From contig DVMB01000073.1 in NCBI GenBank assembly GCA_018715225.1, positions 1-16,005 of the forward strand: DNA of 16,005 bases, read 5' to 3'. The notes under the pieces are model-generated. The model saw nothing but the letters and a program-made list of their open reading frames with translations. It was not told the DNA's origin and searched no databases. The stretch is from Candidatus Onthoplasma faecigallinarum (GTDB lineage Bacteria; Bacillota; Clostridia; Christensenellales; UBA1242). A program made the position numbers and the translations under genes. Of this stretch, positions 7,601 through 13,914 are shown piece after piece; within the stretch, counting starts at the first letter, position 1; each line of letters begins with the position of its first letter.

Positions 7601-8214
7601 TCGGCTCAGTATTGAAAGTCAAGACTGGAGATGTTGTTACTCCGGGTACACCTCTAACAGATGGACCATTGAACCCAAGAGATGTATTGGTTACAAAAGG
7701 TGTCAAAGCAGTTCAAGAATATCTATTGAACGAAGTATTGGAAGTATACAAATCTCAATCTGTTTCTATCAATGCTAAACACTTGGAAATCATCATCAAG
7801 CAAATGTTAAGAAAGGTTAAAGTTGAAAATCCTGGAGATACAGATTTGTTGCCTGGTGCTCTAGTAGATATTAGAGTTGCAGAAGAGGCAAATTTGAAGA
7901 CGCTTCAAGAGGGTGGAGTGCCTGCGACTATTAGACGTGAGTTGCAGGGTATCACAAAGGCATCTTTGACAACTGAAAGTTTCTTGTCAGCTGCATCATT
8001 CCAGGAATCAAGCAATGTCTTGACTGAAGCTGCCCTGAAAGGTAAAGTTGACCACTTGGTAGGTTTGAAAGAAAATATCATTATCGGTAAAATGATACCT
8101 GCAGGTACTGGTTCAGTTCAGTATAAGAACATCTTACCTAAACAAGTTAAAGATGAAAACAATAATTTAACTAACCATGATGTAGATATTAAATTTGATG
8201 ATATTGAAGAATAA
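4651..8214 (+). CDS. rpoC: DNA-directed RNA polymerase subunit beta' (RpoC)
   Basis: This 1187-residue subunit carries the polymerase active site. Visible are the N-terminal zinc ribbon (Cys60, Cys62, Cys75, Cys78), the catalytic NADFDGD motif (448-454, Mg-binding Asp450/452/454), the second zinc site (Cys794, Cys873, Cys880, Cys883) and the trigger loop GEPGTQLVLRTFHSGG with His921. The family-wide F-loop and bridge helix are present in position but altered: SGMLGIMDAINN (722-733) replaces the usual AGMRGLMAxPxG, and YYSAARASRKQLMD (752-765) replaces YFISTHGARKGLAD; the second half of the bridge helix (TALKTADSGYLTRRLVD) is normal. Start ATG 4651 follows AGGAG (4636-4640). Three in-frame stops (TAA TGA TGA, 8212-8220) end it. 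It is the second gene of the rpoBC operon. Confidence 0.99.
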   Translation: MFELNNFDSIRVGIASPEMIRSWSHGEVTKPETINYRTQKPEKDGLFCERIFGPKKDWECHCGKYKRVRYKGVICDKCGVEVTRSKVRRERMGHIELACPVSHIWFFKGIPSRIGLVLDIPVKQLDEVLYYVSYVVLDPKNTEFTYKQVIRDREYRDAVEKYGPNGLRVGMGAEAIKELLNDVDLEKERDELTKIMHNSKGQKKLKATKKLEIIEDFIKSGNKPSWMILDVIPVIPPDLRPLVQIDGGKFAASDLNDLYRRVINRNNRLKKLMELGAPEIIVRNEKRMLQEAVDALFDNGKRGRAVQGSRQRDLKSLTASLKGKHGRFRQNLLGKRVDYSGRSVIVIGPELKVYQCGLPKMMALELFRPFIIRRLLELNATTNLKKATRMIEQERPIVYDILAEVVQGHPVLLNRAPTLHKLSVQAFEPILVEGKAIRLPALACGGFNADFDGDQMSMHVPLSVEARTEARMLMLASNNVLKPSDGKPNMVPSQDMILGNYYLTAIREGSKGEGMTFGSEDEARLAYENGDLSLQAKISLRRTAMFEGQPVVGRIETTLGRIIFNSIIPQDLGIVDRSKRENVLKFEIDKEVKKGDYSSLIETCYRKHGTNTTVTMIDDIKNMGFKYSTLASVSFSIYDIPNLKGRDEIIEEADKVARQNDDLFMQGFMNYSDKRSKNMAVWDKASNELVDLTAKSVDKFNSLNIILQSGARGNLGQYRQISGMLGIMDAINNISDVPVKSNYRRGLSALEYYSAARASRKQLMDTALKTADSGYLTRRLVDIAQDTTVTEEDCFANLGEPVKGMEVAEIRHGGTVIESLFNRIVGRYTSAPVVHPKTKKVICGEDQFITDELAQEIVDAGIEKVAIRTLLTCKAKNGVCAKCYGRDMSTNDIVHVGEAVGVIAAQSIGEPGTQLVLRTFHSGGVASSDITTGLPRVEEIFEARNPKGAAVICEVGGKVTVNQIDKRYEVVVKGSTEESYILPFGSVLKVKTGDVVTPGTPLTDGPLNPRDVLVTKGVKAVQEYLLNEVLEVYKSQSVSINAKHLEIIIKQMLRKVKVENPGDTDLLPGALVDIRVAEEANLKTLQEGGVPATIRRELQGITKASLTTESFLSAASFQESSNVLTEAALKGKVDHLVGLKENIIIGKMIPAGTGSVQYKNILPKQVKDENNNLTNHDVDIKFDDIEE

Positions 8215-8226
8215 TGATGAATAAAA

Positions 8227-8260
8227 GGCTTCGTAAATTGCGAAGTCTTTTTTTGTTTTT
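8227..8260 (+). terminator. intrinsic terminator of the rpoBC operon
   Basis: GGCTTCG (8227-8233) pairs with CGAAGTC (8241-8247, one G-T pair) around a seven-base loop, then a run of T interrupted by one G up to 8260. It ends the rpoBC transcript. The stretch from here to 8411 is very AT-rich with no gene that I can see. Confidence 0.9.
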
Positions 8261-8411
8261 TCTAAAATTATTTCAACGAAAAAAATATGTAAAATATTTT
8301 TATAAATATAAAAAAATAATAGGGAAAAAATGTGTTAAAAATTAAACTTTTATCTATTTTATAGCAGTCTAGCGGGATGATAAAAAAATAAAAAATATTA
8401 CCTCAAAACTA

Positions 8412-8440
8412 TTTACAAATTAAAAAATATGTGCTAATAT
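8412..8440 (+). promoter_or_regulatory. extended -10 promoter for the 124-residue protein
   Basis: TTTACA (8412-8417), a 17-base spacer and TAATAT (8435-8440), with TG at 8432-8433 forming an extended -10. The start point would be about 8447, just ahead of the ribosome binding site GGAGGAG at 8454-8460. Confidence 0.75.
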
Positions 8441-8464
8441 GTAGGCATAAATAGGAGGAGAAAT

Positions 8465-8839
8465 ATGAACAATCCTACAAATATGATTCAAGCAAAAATT
8501 AAGTATGGCAATGGTGTGCTTGAGTTGGTTGATGCTCTTAGTGCAACGTACAAACCTACTAAAAAACGCACCACTATCCAAACCATGATTTTTGAAAAAA
8601 ACAAACTCAAAGTGTCTCCTAAAAAAGAAGATTCAACGACTATATCTCCAGCTGAAGTCAAAGGTATGATTGCCGAATTTAGAGAACGTAGAGAGATAAC
8701 CGCTTCTCAAATGGGAATCAATATGTTGTTGGAAAATAAAGAAAAACATAATTTACAAAAACATGTAAAAAAGGTCATCAAAGCACAAGCAAAAGAAGAA
8801 AGAAAGAGATCAAAGGCCGAACAAGAACAAACCTTTTAA
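8465..8839 (+). CDS. uncharacterised basic protein, 124 residues
   Basis: I do not recognise this protein. The N-terminal third (1-40) looks like a small beta-rich segment. Residues 40-62 are Lys/Ser/Thr-rich. The rest (about 64-124) is predicted from its heptad-like Leu/Ile spacing and Lys/Glu content to be largely helical, ending in a Lys/Arg/Glu-rich stretch (KAQAKEERKRSKAEQEQ). There is no signal peptide, transmembrane segment or cysteine, so it is probably cytoplasmic; the net basic charge would fit nucleic-acid or ribosome binding, which is inference only. A strong ribosome binding site lies five bases before ATG. The gene has its own promoter and its own terminator, so it is monocistronic. 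Confidence 0.8.
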   Translation: MNNPTNMIQAKIKYGNGVLELVDALSATYKPTKKRTTIQTMIFEKNKLKVSPKKEDSTTISPAEVKGMIAEFRERREITASQMGINMLLENKEKHNLQKHVKKVIKAQAKEERKRSKAEQEQTF

Positions 8840-8851
8840 TTTACCTAATAC

Positions 8852-8880
8852 AACTCCCACTTGGGAGTTTTTTTGTTTTT
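8852..8880 (+). terminator. intrinsic terminator after the 124-residue protein
   Basis: AACTCCC (8852-8858) pairs perfectly with GGGAGTT (8863-8869) around ACTT, followed by a T-rich run to 8880. Confidence 0.92.
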
Positions 8881-8942
8881 TATTATGCAAAAAAATCTCA
8901 TTTATGAGTAAAATATTTTATTCAAAATTATTCAACATTTAT

Positions 8943-8971
8943 TTTACATTGAGAAATTTTTATGATATAAT
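8943..8971 (+). promoter_or_regulatory. extended -10 promoter of the HicB-like two-gene unit
   Basis: TTTACA (8943-8948), a 17-base spacer and a perfect TATAAT (8966-8971), with TG at 8963-8964. The start point would be about 8978, leaving a leader of only about 20 nt before ATG 8998. Confidence 0.8.
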
Positions 8972-8997
8972 CTTATTAATTAATTTTGTGAGGGTTT

Positions 8998-9255
8998 ATG
9001 AAAGATTTAGTTTATCCAGCAATAGTTTATAGAGATGAAGAAGAAAATGGTTATACTATTTCCATACAAGATTTAGGTATAGTAACTGAGGGGGAGACCG
9101 TCGTTGACGCTTACATCAAGGCTAAACAATATTTGGCTGCGATGGTAGATTGTGCCATTAAATTTGATTGTGATATTGAATCCCCTAGTGAATTTGAAAA
9201 AGTTTACAAGGAGAATAAAAAGAATATTGTTTTATTAGTAGATGCGTTGTCATAG
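8998..9255 (+). CDS. HicB-like small protein (type II antitoxin fold)
   Basis: This 85-residue protein matches the HicB/UPF0150 fold: an N-terminal strand YPAIVYRDEE, a second strand GYTISIQDLGIVTEG (family pattern GYxVxxPDLpGcvTeGdT), and a helix rich in Ala (VDAYIKAKQYLAAMVD, about 38-53). The usual C-terminal DNA-binding helix-turn-helix or ribbon-helix-helix domain is missing; only a short acidic tail follows. In classical HicAB systems HicB neutralises the mRNA-cleaving toxin HicA. No HicA-like gene (short dsRBD-like protein with a GSHH-type motif) is present here. It overlaps nothing and lies nine bases before the next gene, with which it shares a promoter and terminator. The ribosome binding site is modest (GAGGG at 8990-8994). 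The fold call is confident; antitoxin function is inference. Confidence 0.7.
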   Translation: MKDLVYPAIVYRDEEENGYTISIQDLGIVTEGETVVDAYIKAKQYLAAMVDCAIKFDCDIESPSEFEKVYKENKKNIVLLVDALS

Positions 9256-9264
9256 AGGTGTTTT

Positions 9265-9792
9265 ATGACTAAAGTTAACGTGCAAAATTGGCCACAATTA
9301 GATTTTTTAATAAACAATTTTTTTGAAATCATTGAATATAAGCGTGGGCGTGGTATTTATGGAGATAGGGTGGTTTTAAAACGACCAAAGAGAGCAGAAG
9401 CAGTGTTTGGAGAACCCGAACGTTTGCAAGAATTTTATTATATGGATGCAAATGCAGTGAAAGAATTTCCAAGGACGATTCTAGAGAAGATAAAATTTAT
9501 TTGCAGATTTGTAACTTCCCCAGAGAGTATGAATGTGCTTTGCGAGTTTGATAAATCAAACGGAATAGAACCTAACGAATGGGCAATTGAGACAAAAAAA
9601 CAACTAGAAGATGCTAAATCTTTAGATTATGGTGTATTGAATAAAATTTTATTAGAAAGATACAAGTTATTGGATAGCAATTTCTTGAGCAAACTGAAAA
9701 AACATAGAGAAAAACAATATTTTCTCGCTAGTAGTGATGAGTTTAACTTCATCTCAAAAGAGTATGCTAATCAGCAAATTGGGATCTTGTAA
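9265..9792 (+). CDS. unrecognised 175-residue protein, partner of the HicB-like gene
   Basis: I cannot assign a family. The protein is soluble in appearance: no signal peptide or transmembrane segment. It has a basic N-terminal half (EYKRGRGIYGDRVVLKRPKR at about 24-43), a middle helix with IKFICRFVTS (about 75-84), and a helical Lys/Leu-rich C-terminal half (about 108-150). Its start follows AGAGGTG (9254-9260), which overlaps the stop codon of the HicB-like gene, so the two are translationally close-coupled and probably act together. By position it could be a non-HicA toxin or an accessory factor, or merely a co-transcribed accessory gene. Nothing in the sequence shows catalytic residues I can name. 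Confidence 0.75.
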   Translation: MTKVNVQNWPQLDFLINNFFEIIEYKRGRGIYGDRVVLKRPKRAEAVFGEPERLQEFYYMDANAVKEFPRTILEKIKFICRFVTSPESMNVLCEFDKSNGIEPNEWAIETKKQLEDAKSLDYGVLNKILLERYKLLDSNFLSKLKKHREKQYFLASSDEFNFISKEYANQQIGIL

Positions 9793-9801
9793 CAAAAAAT
9801 T

Positions 9802-9839
9802 TTGTTATGTTGCTTTATTCGACATAACAAGTTTTTTTT
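9802..9839 (+). terminator. intrinsic terminator of the HicB-like unit
   Basis: TTGTTATGT (9802-9810) pairs perfectly with ACATAACAA (9822-9830) around a loop of about 11 bases, followed by eight T (9832-9839). A competing upstream stem, TAACAAAA (9790-9797, starting at the stop codon) with TTTTGTTA (9800-9807), uses part of the same left arm. Confidence 0.9.
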
Positions 9840-9907
9840 CTTGAAATAAATTTTATTTATCCACTTAAACTATTTATGTAAACTTTACAAATTATCACTG
9901 ATTTTGT

Positions 9908-9936
9908 TTGACAAAATTCTTGATATTTATTACAAT
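9908..9936 (+). promoter_or_regulatory. sigma-A promoter of the surface protein gene
   Basis: A perfect TTGACA (9908-9913), a 17-base spacer and TACAAT (9931-9936). The start point would be about 9943, followed by the ribosome binding site AGGAG (9960-9964) and ATG 9971. Near-consensus elements suggest strong expression. Confidence 0.82.
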
Positions 9937-9970
9937 AAACTAGACTAATATATTTATTTAGGAGACTACG

Positions 9971-12900
9971 ATGAAAGTAATAAACAAAATGAACAAATAT
10001 TTCAAAATTATCTTGTGTTTCATGGCGTTCGCAGTGTTGAGTTTTATCTCTGCATTTAGTCCAGTGCTAACATCTTTCGCTGTAGATTATACAGTTGAAA
10101 GTTATAATGTTGCGATCAACTCAATCAAGATGCCTAAGAATACTGTGGACGTGTCAAATGACGAAGAATTTAGAATTCCACTATTGTCATCTAGCATGGG
10201 CGTCTCTGCTCCAAGTGATTACACTATCCGTGTAATTGACCCAGCAGGTCAAAGCCATGACTATGTCGTTGGTGGAGAAGAGAATGATACGACATACTTT
10301 AATGATACCCAAATTGAGAGCGATTATATCACAATAAAAGCACTAAATAACGGGAAATATGACATTTTATATATTGTAACTCAAGATGGTAGGACATATT
10401 ATTCCAACACATATAGTGTAACAGTTACAAATATATCTTATGAATTAGATTTCACTGACAGCAATGGCGTTAAGAAATTGGTTCCATCTGCTTTGAGAAC
10501 GGGCAGTGAAAGGATAGAGATTCCTGTCGCTAATGTGAAAGTTGCAGATAGTGAAGATGATTCAGTCGTTGCAACTGTTATCCCAGTAGTTACAGTAAAT
10601 GGTGCTCCATATGATGCTAATGAGAGTGATTATTTCGTATATGAAGGCGGAGTATACTATATTAACCCTACAGTAAGCGGAACATACACTATTGAATATT
10701 CTTATAAACAGGGCAGTAACCCTCCTACAACAACTTATACAATCAGTGTTCAAGACGATTTCGTTCAACCAACAAGTAGAGATCTAACTATTACAACTCC
10801 TACTATGCCAACTGTAGAATTGGGAGACAAAGGTGTTACGTTGCCATCTTTGACATTGAGCGACAATTACAATGACAATGTCGACTATAACATTGAATCC
10901 ATAGTTATCACTAAGACTACTGACAGCAATATCTCTATAACATTGACCAATAATACACGTGAATTTGACATGACAAAAGAAGAATTTGACGTAGATAGTT
11001 ATGCTGAATTGGTAGGAAACTATGATGTTCAATACAATGTCATTGATGCGTACGGAAATAGAAAACAATATACTGCAACGATTAGAAATGTAACTGACAA
11101 TACTAGACCTAGCGTATATATGGCGTATGACTATGACCTTGATGCTGAAACAGGACTTCCTGTACAGGTTGAAAATGAGGACGGCGAGTTAGTAGATGAT
11201 GTTAGAACTGACTATGCTGTTGACTTGAAGGCTAGATATGGATATGCTGAACTCGTATTGCCAGCAATCTATGCTACTGATAAGGTAAGTGATTATAGTG
11301 AATTTACTTTCATTCGTTATATACAAAATACCAGCACTCACACAATCTATTATATTGATAACTTGAGAGTGGAAGATGGCGAAGTAGTTGCAGTAAATGA
11401 AGGCGAGACTGGATACAACTATTCAGGCGATGAAAACATAGGACATTTCAACAAAGCAGTAGAGTTTAGATTCTCTGCAGATGACAGCAACATTTCGGAT
11501 TATGCTGGACAATATACTTTGGGATACTATGTGGTATCTAATACAGTATCTAGACAAGAAAATTATGTATATTCATCAGGTACTACTAGATATACCTTTA
11601 CAGTATTGTCATCAGCGCAAGTAAGTAATGATCCTGAAAATACATCTACTCCTACTATCGAAATAAATAATGTTAAAAACAATACAACTATAGATAGCGA
11701 TGATACAATTAGTGTAAATGTAACATCAACTGACAGCATTGATACACGTCTAAAAAATGCAGTATTCTATTATTATTCAACGACTTCAGGAAATGATCTA
11801 GAAGAAGATATTCAATCTGCTATAGATACAGTTGGTTTGGATTCAACAAGTGATTATTATAATGGAAAATGTAATGTCCTTGATGACGAAAAATTCTTGA
11901 CTGCTATGCAAGAATTGGGCTATGAGGGATTCGGTATTGCAAGCGTAAATGCAAATAACTCAAATACTTTTGATGTTAAATTAGATAACTATGCAGATTA
12001 TCAAGGAGAATTGTCCGCTACAATTGTAGCTGTGACAATCAACGATAACGGAGCTATCAACACTGACACTAGAAGTATTCAAATCAAAGATTTAACAGAA
12101 ACAGAAGCTCCTATCTTCTCTATAACAAATGGTGGAGATTTTGTAAGTAGTGATAGTATTCTTACAGATTTAGAGAAAGATCAAGTTGCAACGGTAGTTT
12201 TACCTACACTTGAATTTGAAGATGACGATTCATCTTTGGCTCTAGACTTATCATATTATATTGGTACACCTGAAGGGACGAATACTGGGTTACAATATTT
12301 CTCTCCTACAGGAAAACAATTGAAAAACAATACAATTGTCGGTGGACAAATAATTACTAGTGCTCCTGGAACATATTATGTTGTTTATACAGCAACAGAT
12401 GATGCAGGAAATACTACAGTAGTATACTTTACCTTTGTAGTCAATGATAGTTCGGATCCAATACTTTCTGTGAATGTAGAAGGTGATGACGTTACAATGT
12501 CAGGCAATACTGTAACAGCAGAAGCAGGCAGCATAATATCTTTCGATCCAACGTTATTCTCTTCGGACGGCAGAACAAACTTGACAGATGATGTCAATAC
12601 TACAATAGATTACACAATTGACGATAACGGCGATGGTCTTGACTATAAAGCAACTGGCGATTATCTAACATTCCAATTCAACGATGTTGGCGAATATGCA
12701 ATAACATTTACAGGTTCATACAATGGTAGAACAGCAATTGAGAAAACAGTTTATGTGTCTATCACAATGCCTGAATTGACTTGGGACTTTGATATCACGG
12801 TTCCTGAATATGCTCAACAGGGCGAAGAAATCTTATTGCCAGATTTGACGGCAAGCCAAGGGGATCAAAAGGCTGAAGTTGAAGTTACAGTTGAAGATCC

Positions 12901-13768
12901 AGATGGTTTGAATGTAACTGTTGATAGAATCGTAAATGCTAATGAGCAGGGCACAGGTGCAATGGTATGGAGATTCACAACGAAAGAAAATGTTCGTGGA
13001 ACATATGTTGTAACCTATACTGCTAGAACTGATAATGGTTCAATAGAACGTACCTTCAATATCAAAGTTGGTGATAATGTTGCTCCAACATTCACTATGA
13101 GTTATGAAAATGAATTGAGTCAAGATATTGTATATGATGGAACTAATCAAATAGAATATAGAATTGACCTAAACAGAACTCAAAGAACTATGACAATCAC
13201 AGTTATGAGCAATGGAAATACAATCTATTCTTATGAATTTAATAACGATAACTTGTTGATTCAAGATAGAAATGATTCAGGCACTCAAACTACTATGAGT
13301 TGGTCAGATTTGGAAGTGACTTTGACTAGCGAAGATGGTATTGTCACAAGCGGAGACGAGGACGGACAATATTATATCAATGGAACAGGAAAATGCACTT
13401 TGACCTTATCTATTGAAGATAATTATGACAACGTTGGAACAAAAACTATTGAGTTCAATGTAGTTACAGAATCTTCTCCAAATGAAGTTCCAGATTCTAT
13501 TGTTGGGGCTGTATTGATTGTTGCTTCTTTAGTAATTCTTGCTGTTGTAATTTTGGTATTTGCCTTTACAGGTAAGAAGGGCGGTTCTTCAAAATCAAAG
13601 AAGAAAAAAGATGACATTGTTGTAGAAAACAATGGTGATGAAAAGTCTAGCAAGACAGAAAAGAAAGAAGAAGCAAAAGTTGAAGATAAAGCAGAAGAAA
13701 ACGCTGAAGAAGTAAAAGAAAATGACGATAATACTGATACTGAAGCAAAATCAGGAGAAGTTGAATAG
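9971..13768 (+). CDS. large exported surface protein with Ig-like modules and C-terminal membrane anchor
   Basis: This 1265-residue protein starts with a Sec signal peptide (basic MKVINKMNKYFK, hydrophobic core 13-29, likely cleavage after SFA at residue 37). The large Asp/Asn/Thr-rich exterior contains recurring beta-sandwich endings of the type G-x-Y-x-V-x-Y-x-A-x-D-x-x-G-N at about 127, 236, 348, 512, 800, 905 and 1010, some followed by a 'D-x-x-x-P' linker that opens the next module (such as TDNTRPSVYM and NDSSDPILSV). This is typical of bacterial Ig-like/HYR-type repeats in adhesins and cell-wall proteins. A transmembrane helix at about 1176-1200 is followed by a Lys cluster and a 65-residue Lys/Glu-rich tail that should face the cytoplasm. 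There is no LPXTG sortase motif and no catalytic domain I can see. Adhesion, scaffolding or envelope architecture are likely roles. ATG at residue 7 is an alternative start, but the first has the better-placed ribosome binding site. Confidence 0.9.
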   Translation: MKVINKMNKYFKIILCFMAFAVLSFISAFSPVLTSFAVDYTVESYNVAINSIKMPKNTVDVSNDEEFRIPLLSSSMGVSAPSDYTIRVIDPAGQSHDYVVGGEENDTTYFNDTQIESDYITIKALNNGKYDILYIVTQDGRTYYSNTYSVTVTNISYELDFTDSNGVKKLVPSALRTGSERIEIPVANVKVADSEDDSVVATVIPVVTVNGAPYDANESDYFVYEGGVYYINPTVSGTYTIEYSYKQGSNPPTTTYTISVQDDFVQPTSRDLTITTPTMPTVELGDKGVTLPSLTLSDNYNDNVDYNIESIVITKTTDSNISITLTNNTREFDMTKEEFDVDSYAELVGNYDVQYNVIDAYGNRKQYTATIRNVTDNTRPSVYMAYDYDLDAETGLPVQVENEDGELVDDVRTDYAVDLKARYGYAELVLPAIYATDKVSDYSEFTFIRYIQNTSTHTIYYIDNLRVEDGEVVAVNEGETGYNYSGDENIGHFNKAVEFRFSADDSNISDYAGQYTLGYYVVSNTVSRQENYVYSSGTTRYTFTVLSSAQVSNDPENTSTPTIEINNVKNNTTIDSDDTISVNVTSTDSIDTRLKNAVFYYYSTTSGNDLEEDIQSAIDTVGLDSTSDYYNGKCNVLDDEKFLTAMQELGYEGFGIASVNANNSNTFDVKLDNYADYQGELSATIVAVTINDNGAINTDTRSIQIKDLTETEAPIFSITNGGDFVSSDSILTDLEKDQVATVVLPTLEFEDDDSSLALDLSYYIGTPEGTNTGLQYFSPTGKQLKNNTIVGGQIITSAPGTYYVVYTATDDAGNTTVVYFTFVVNDSSDPILSVNVEGDDVTMSGNTVTAEAGSIISFDPTLFSSDGRTNLTDDVNTTIDYTIDDNGDGLDYKATGDYLTFQFNDVGEYAITFTGSYNGRTAIEKTVYVSITMPELTWDFDITVPEYAQQGEEILLPDLTASQGDQKAEVEVTVEDPDGLNVTVDRIVNANEQGTGAMVWRFTTKENVRGTYVVTYTARTDNGSIERTFNIKVGDNVAPTFTMSYENELSQDIVYDGTNQIEYRIDLNRTQRTMTITVMSNGNTIYSYEFNNDNLLIQDRNDSGTQTTMSWSDLEVTLTSEDGIVTSGDEDGQYYINGTGKCTLTLSIEDNYDNVGTKTIEFNVVTESSPNEVPDSIVGAVLIVASLVILAVVILVFAFTGKKGGSSKSKKKKDDIVVENNGDEKSSKTEKKEEAKVEDKAEENAEEVKENDDNTDTEAKSGEVE

Positions 13769-13775
13769 GTCATTT

Positions 13776-13810
13776 AAAAGAGAGTTAGTATAAAAATTAA
13801 CTCTCTTTTT
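13776..13810 (+). terminator. intrinsic terminator of the surface protein gene
   Basis: AAAAGAGAGTTA (13776-13787) pairs with its complement ending at 13809 (TTAACTCTC core, 13797-13805), around a loop of about eight to nine bases, with more T after it. The A-rich left arm and T-rich right arm may let it work in both directions between the convergent genes. Confidence 0.88.
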
Positions 13811-13890
13811 CTTTTTAATAAAAGTTATTTGACTATAAAAAAATAAACGTGGCAAAAAATAAGGATATCTTGATAATAACTTTATATAAA

Positions 13891-13914
13891 AAGATAGACA
13901 AATTTGTCTATCTT
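13891..13914 (-). terminator. 24-bp perfect palindrome, likely uvrB terminator, overlapping its stop codon
   Basis: The arm AAGATAGACA (13891-13900) and its exact complement (13905-13914) flank AATT. On the minus strand the hairpin is followed by a short T-run. The uvrB stop codon (13908-13910) and its last two codons lie inside the right arm. The flanks are T-rich on the plus strand as well, so it could back up the upstream terminator at 13776-13810. Confidence 0.7.

Noticed and set aside
8215..8411. Possible small gene or RNA in the AT-rich gap after rpoC
   Set aside because: Beyond the terminator I see only A/T-rich sequence with no frame, stable stem or promoter until 8412.
8998..9792. 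Standard HicAB toxin-antitoxin pair
   Set aside because: The 175-residue neighbour is much too long for HicA and lacks a HicA-like short dsRNA-binding fold signature; only the HicB-like half is recognisable.
13484..13768. LPXTG sortase anchor in the large surface protein
   Set aside because: No LPXTG-like motif precedes the hydrophobic helix, and the charged tail is about 65 residues, far longer than sortase substrates have.
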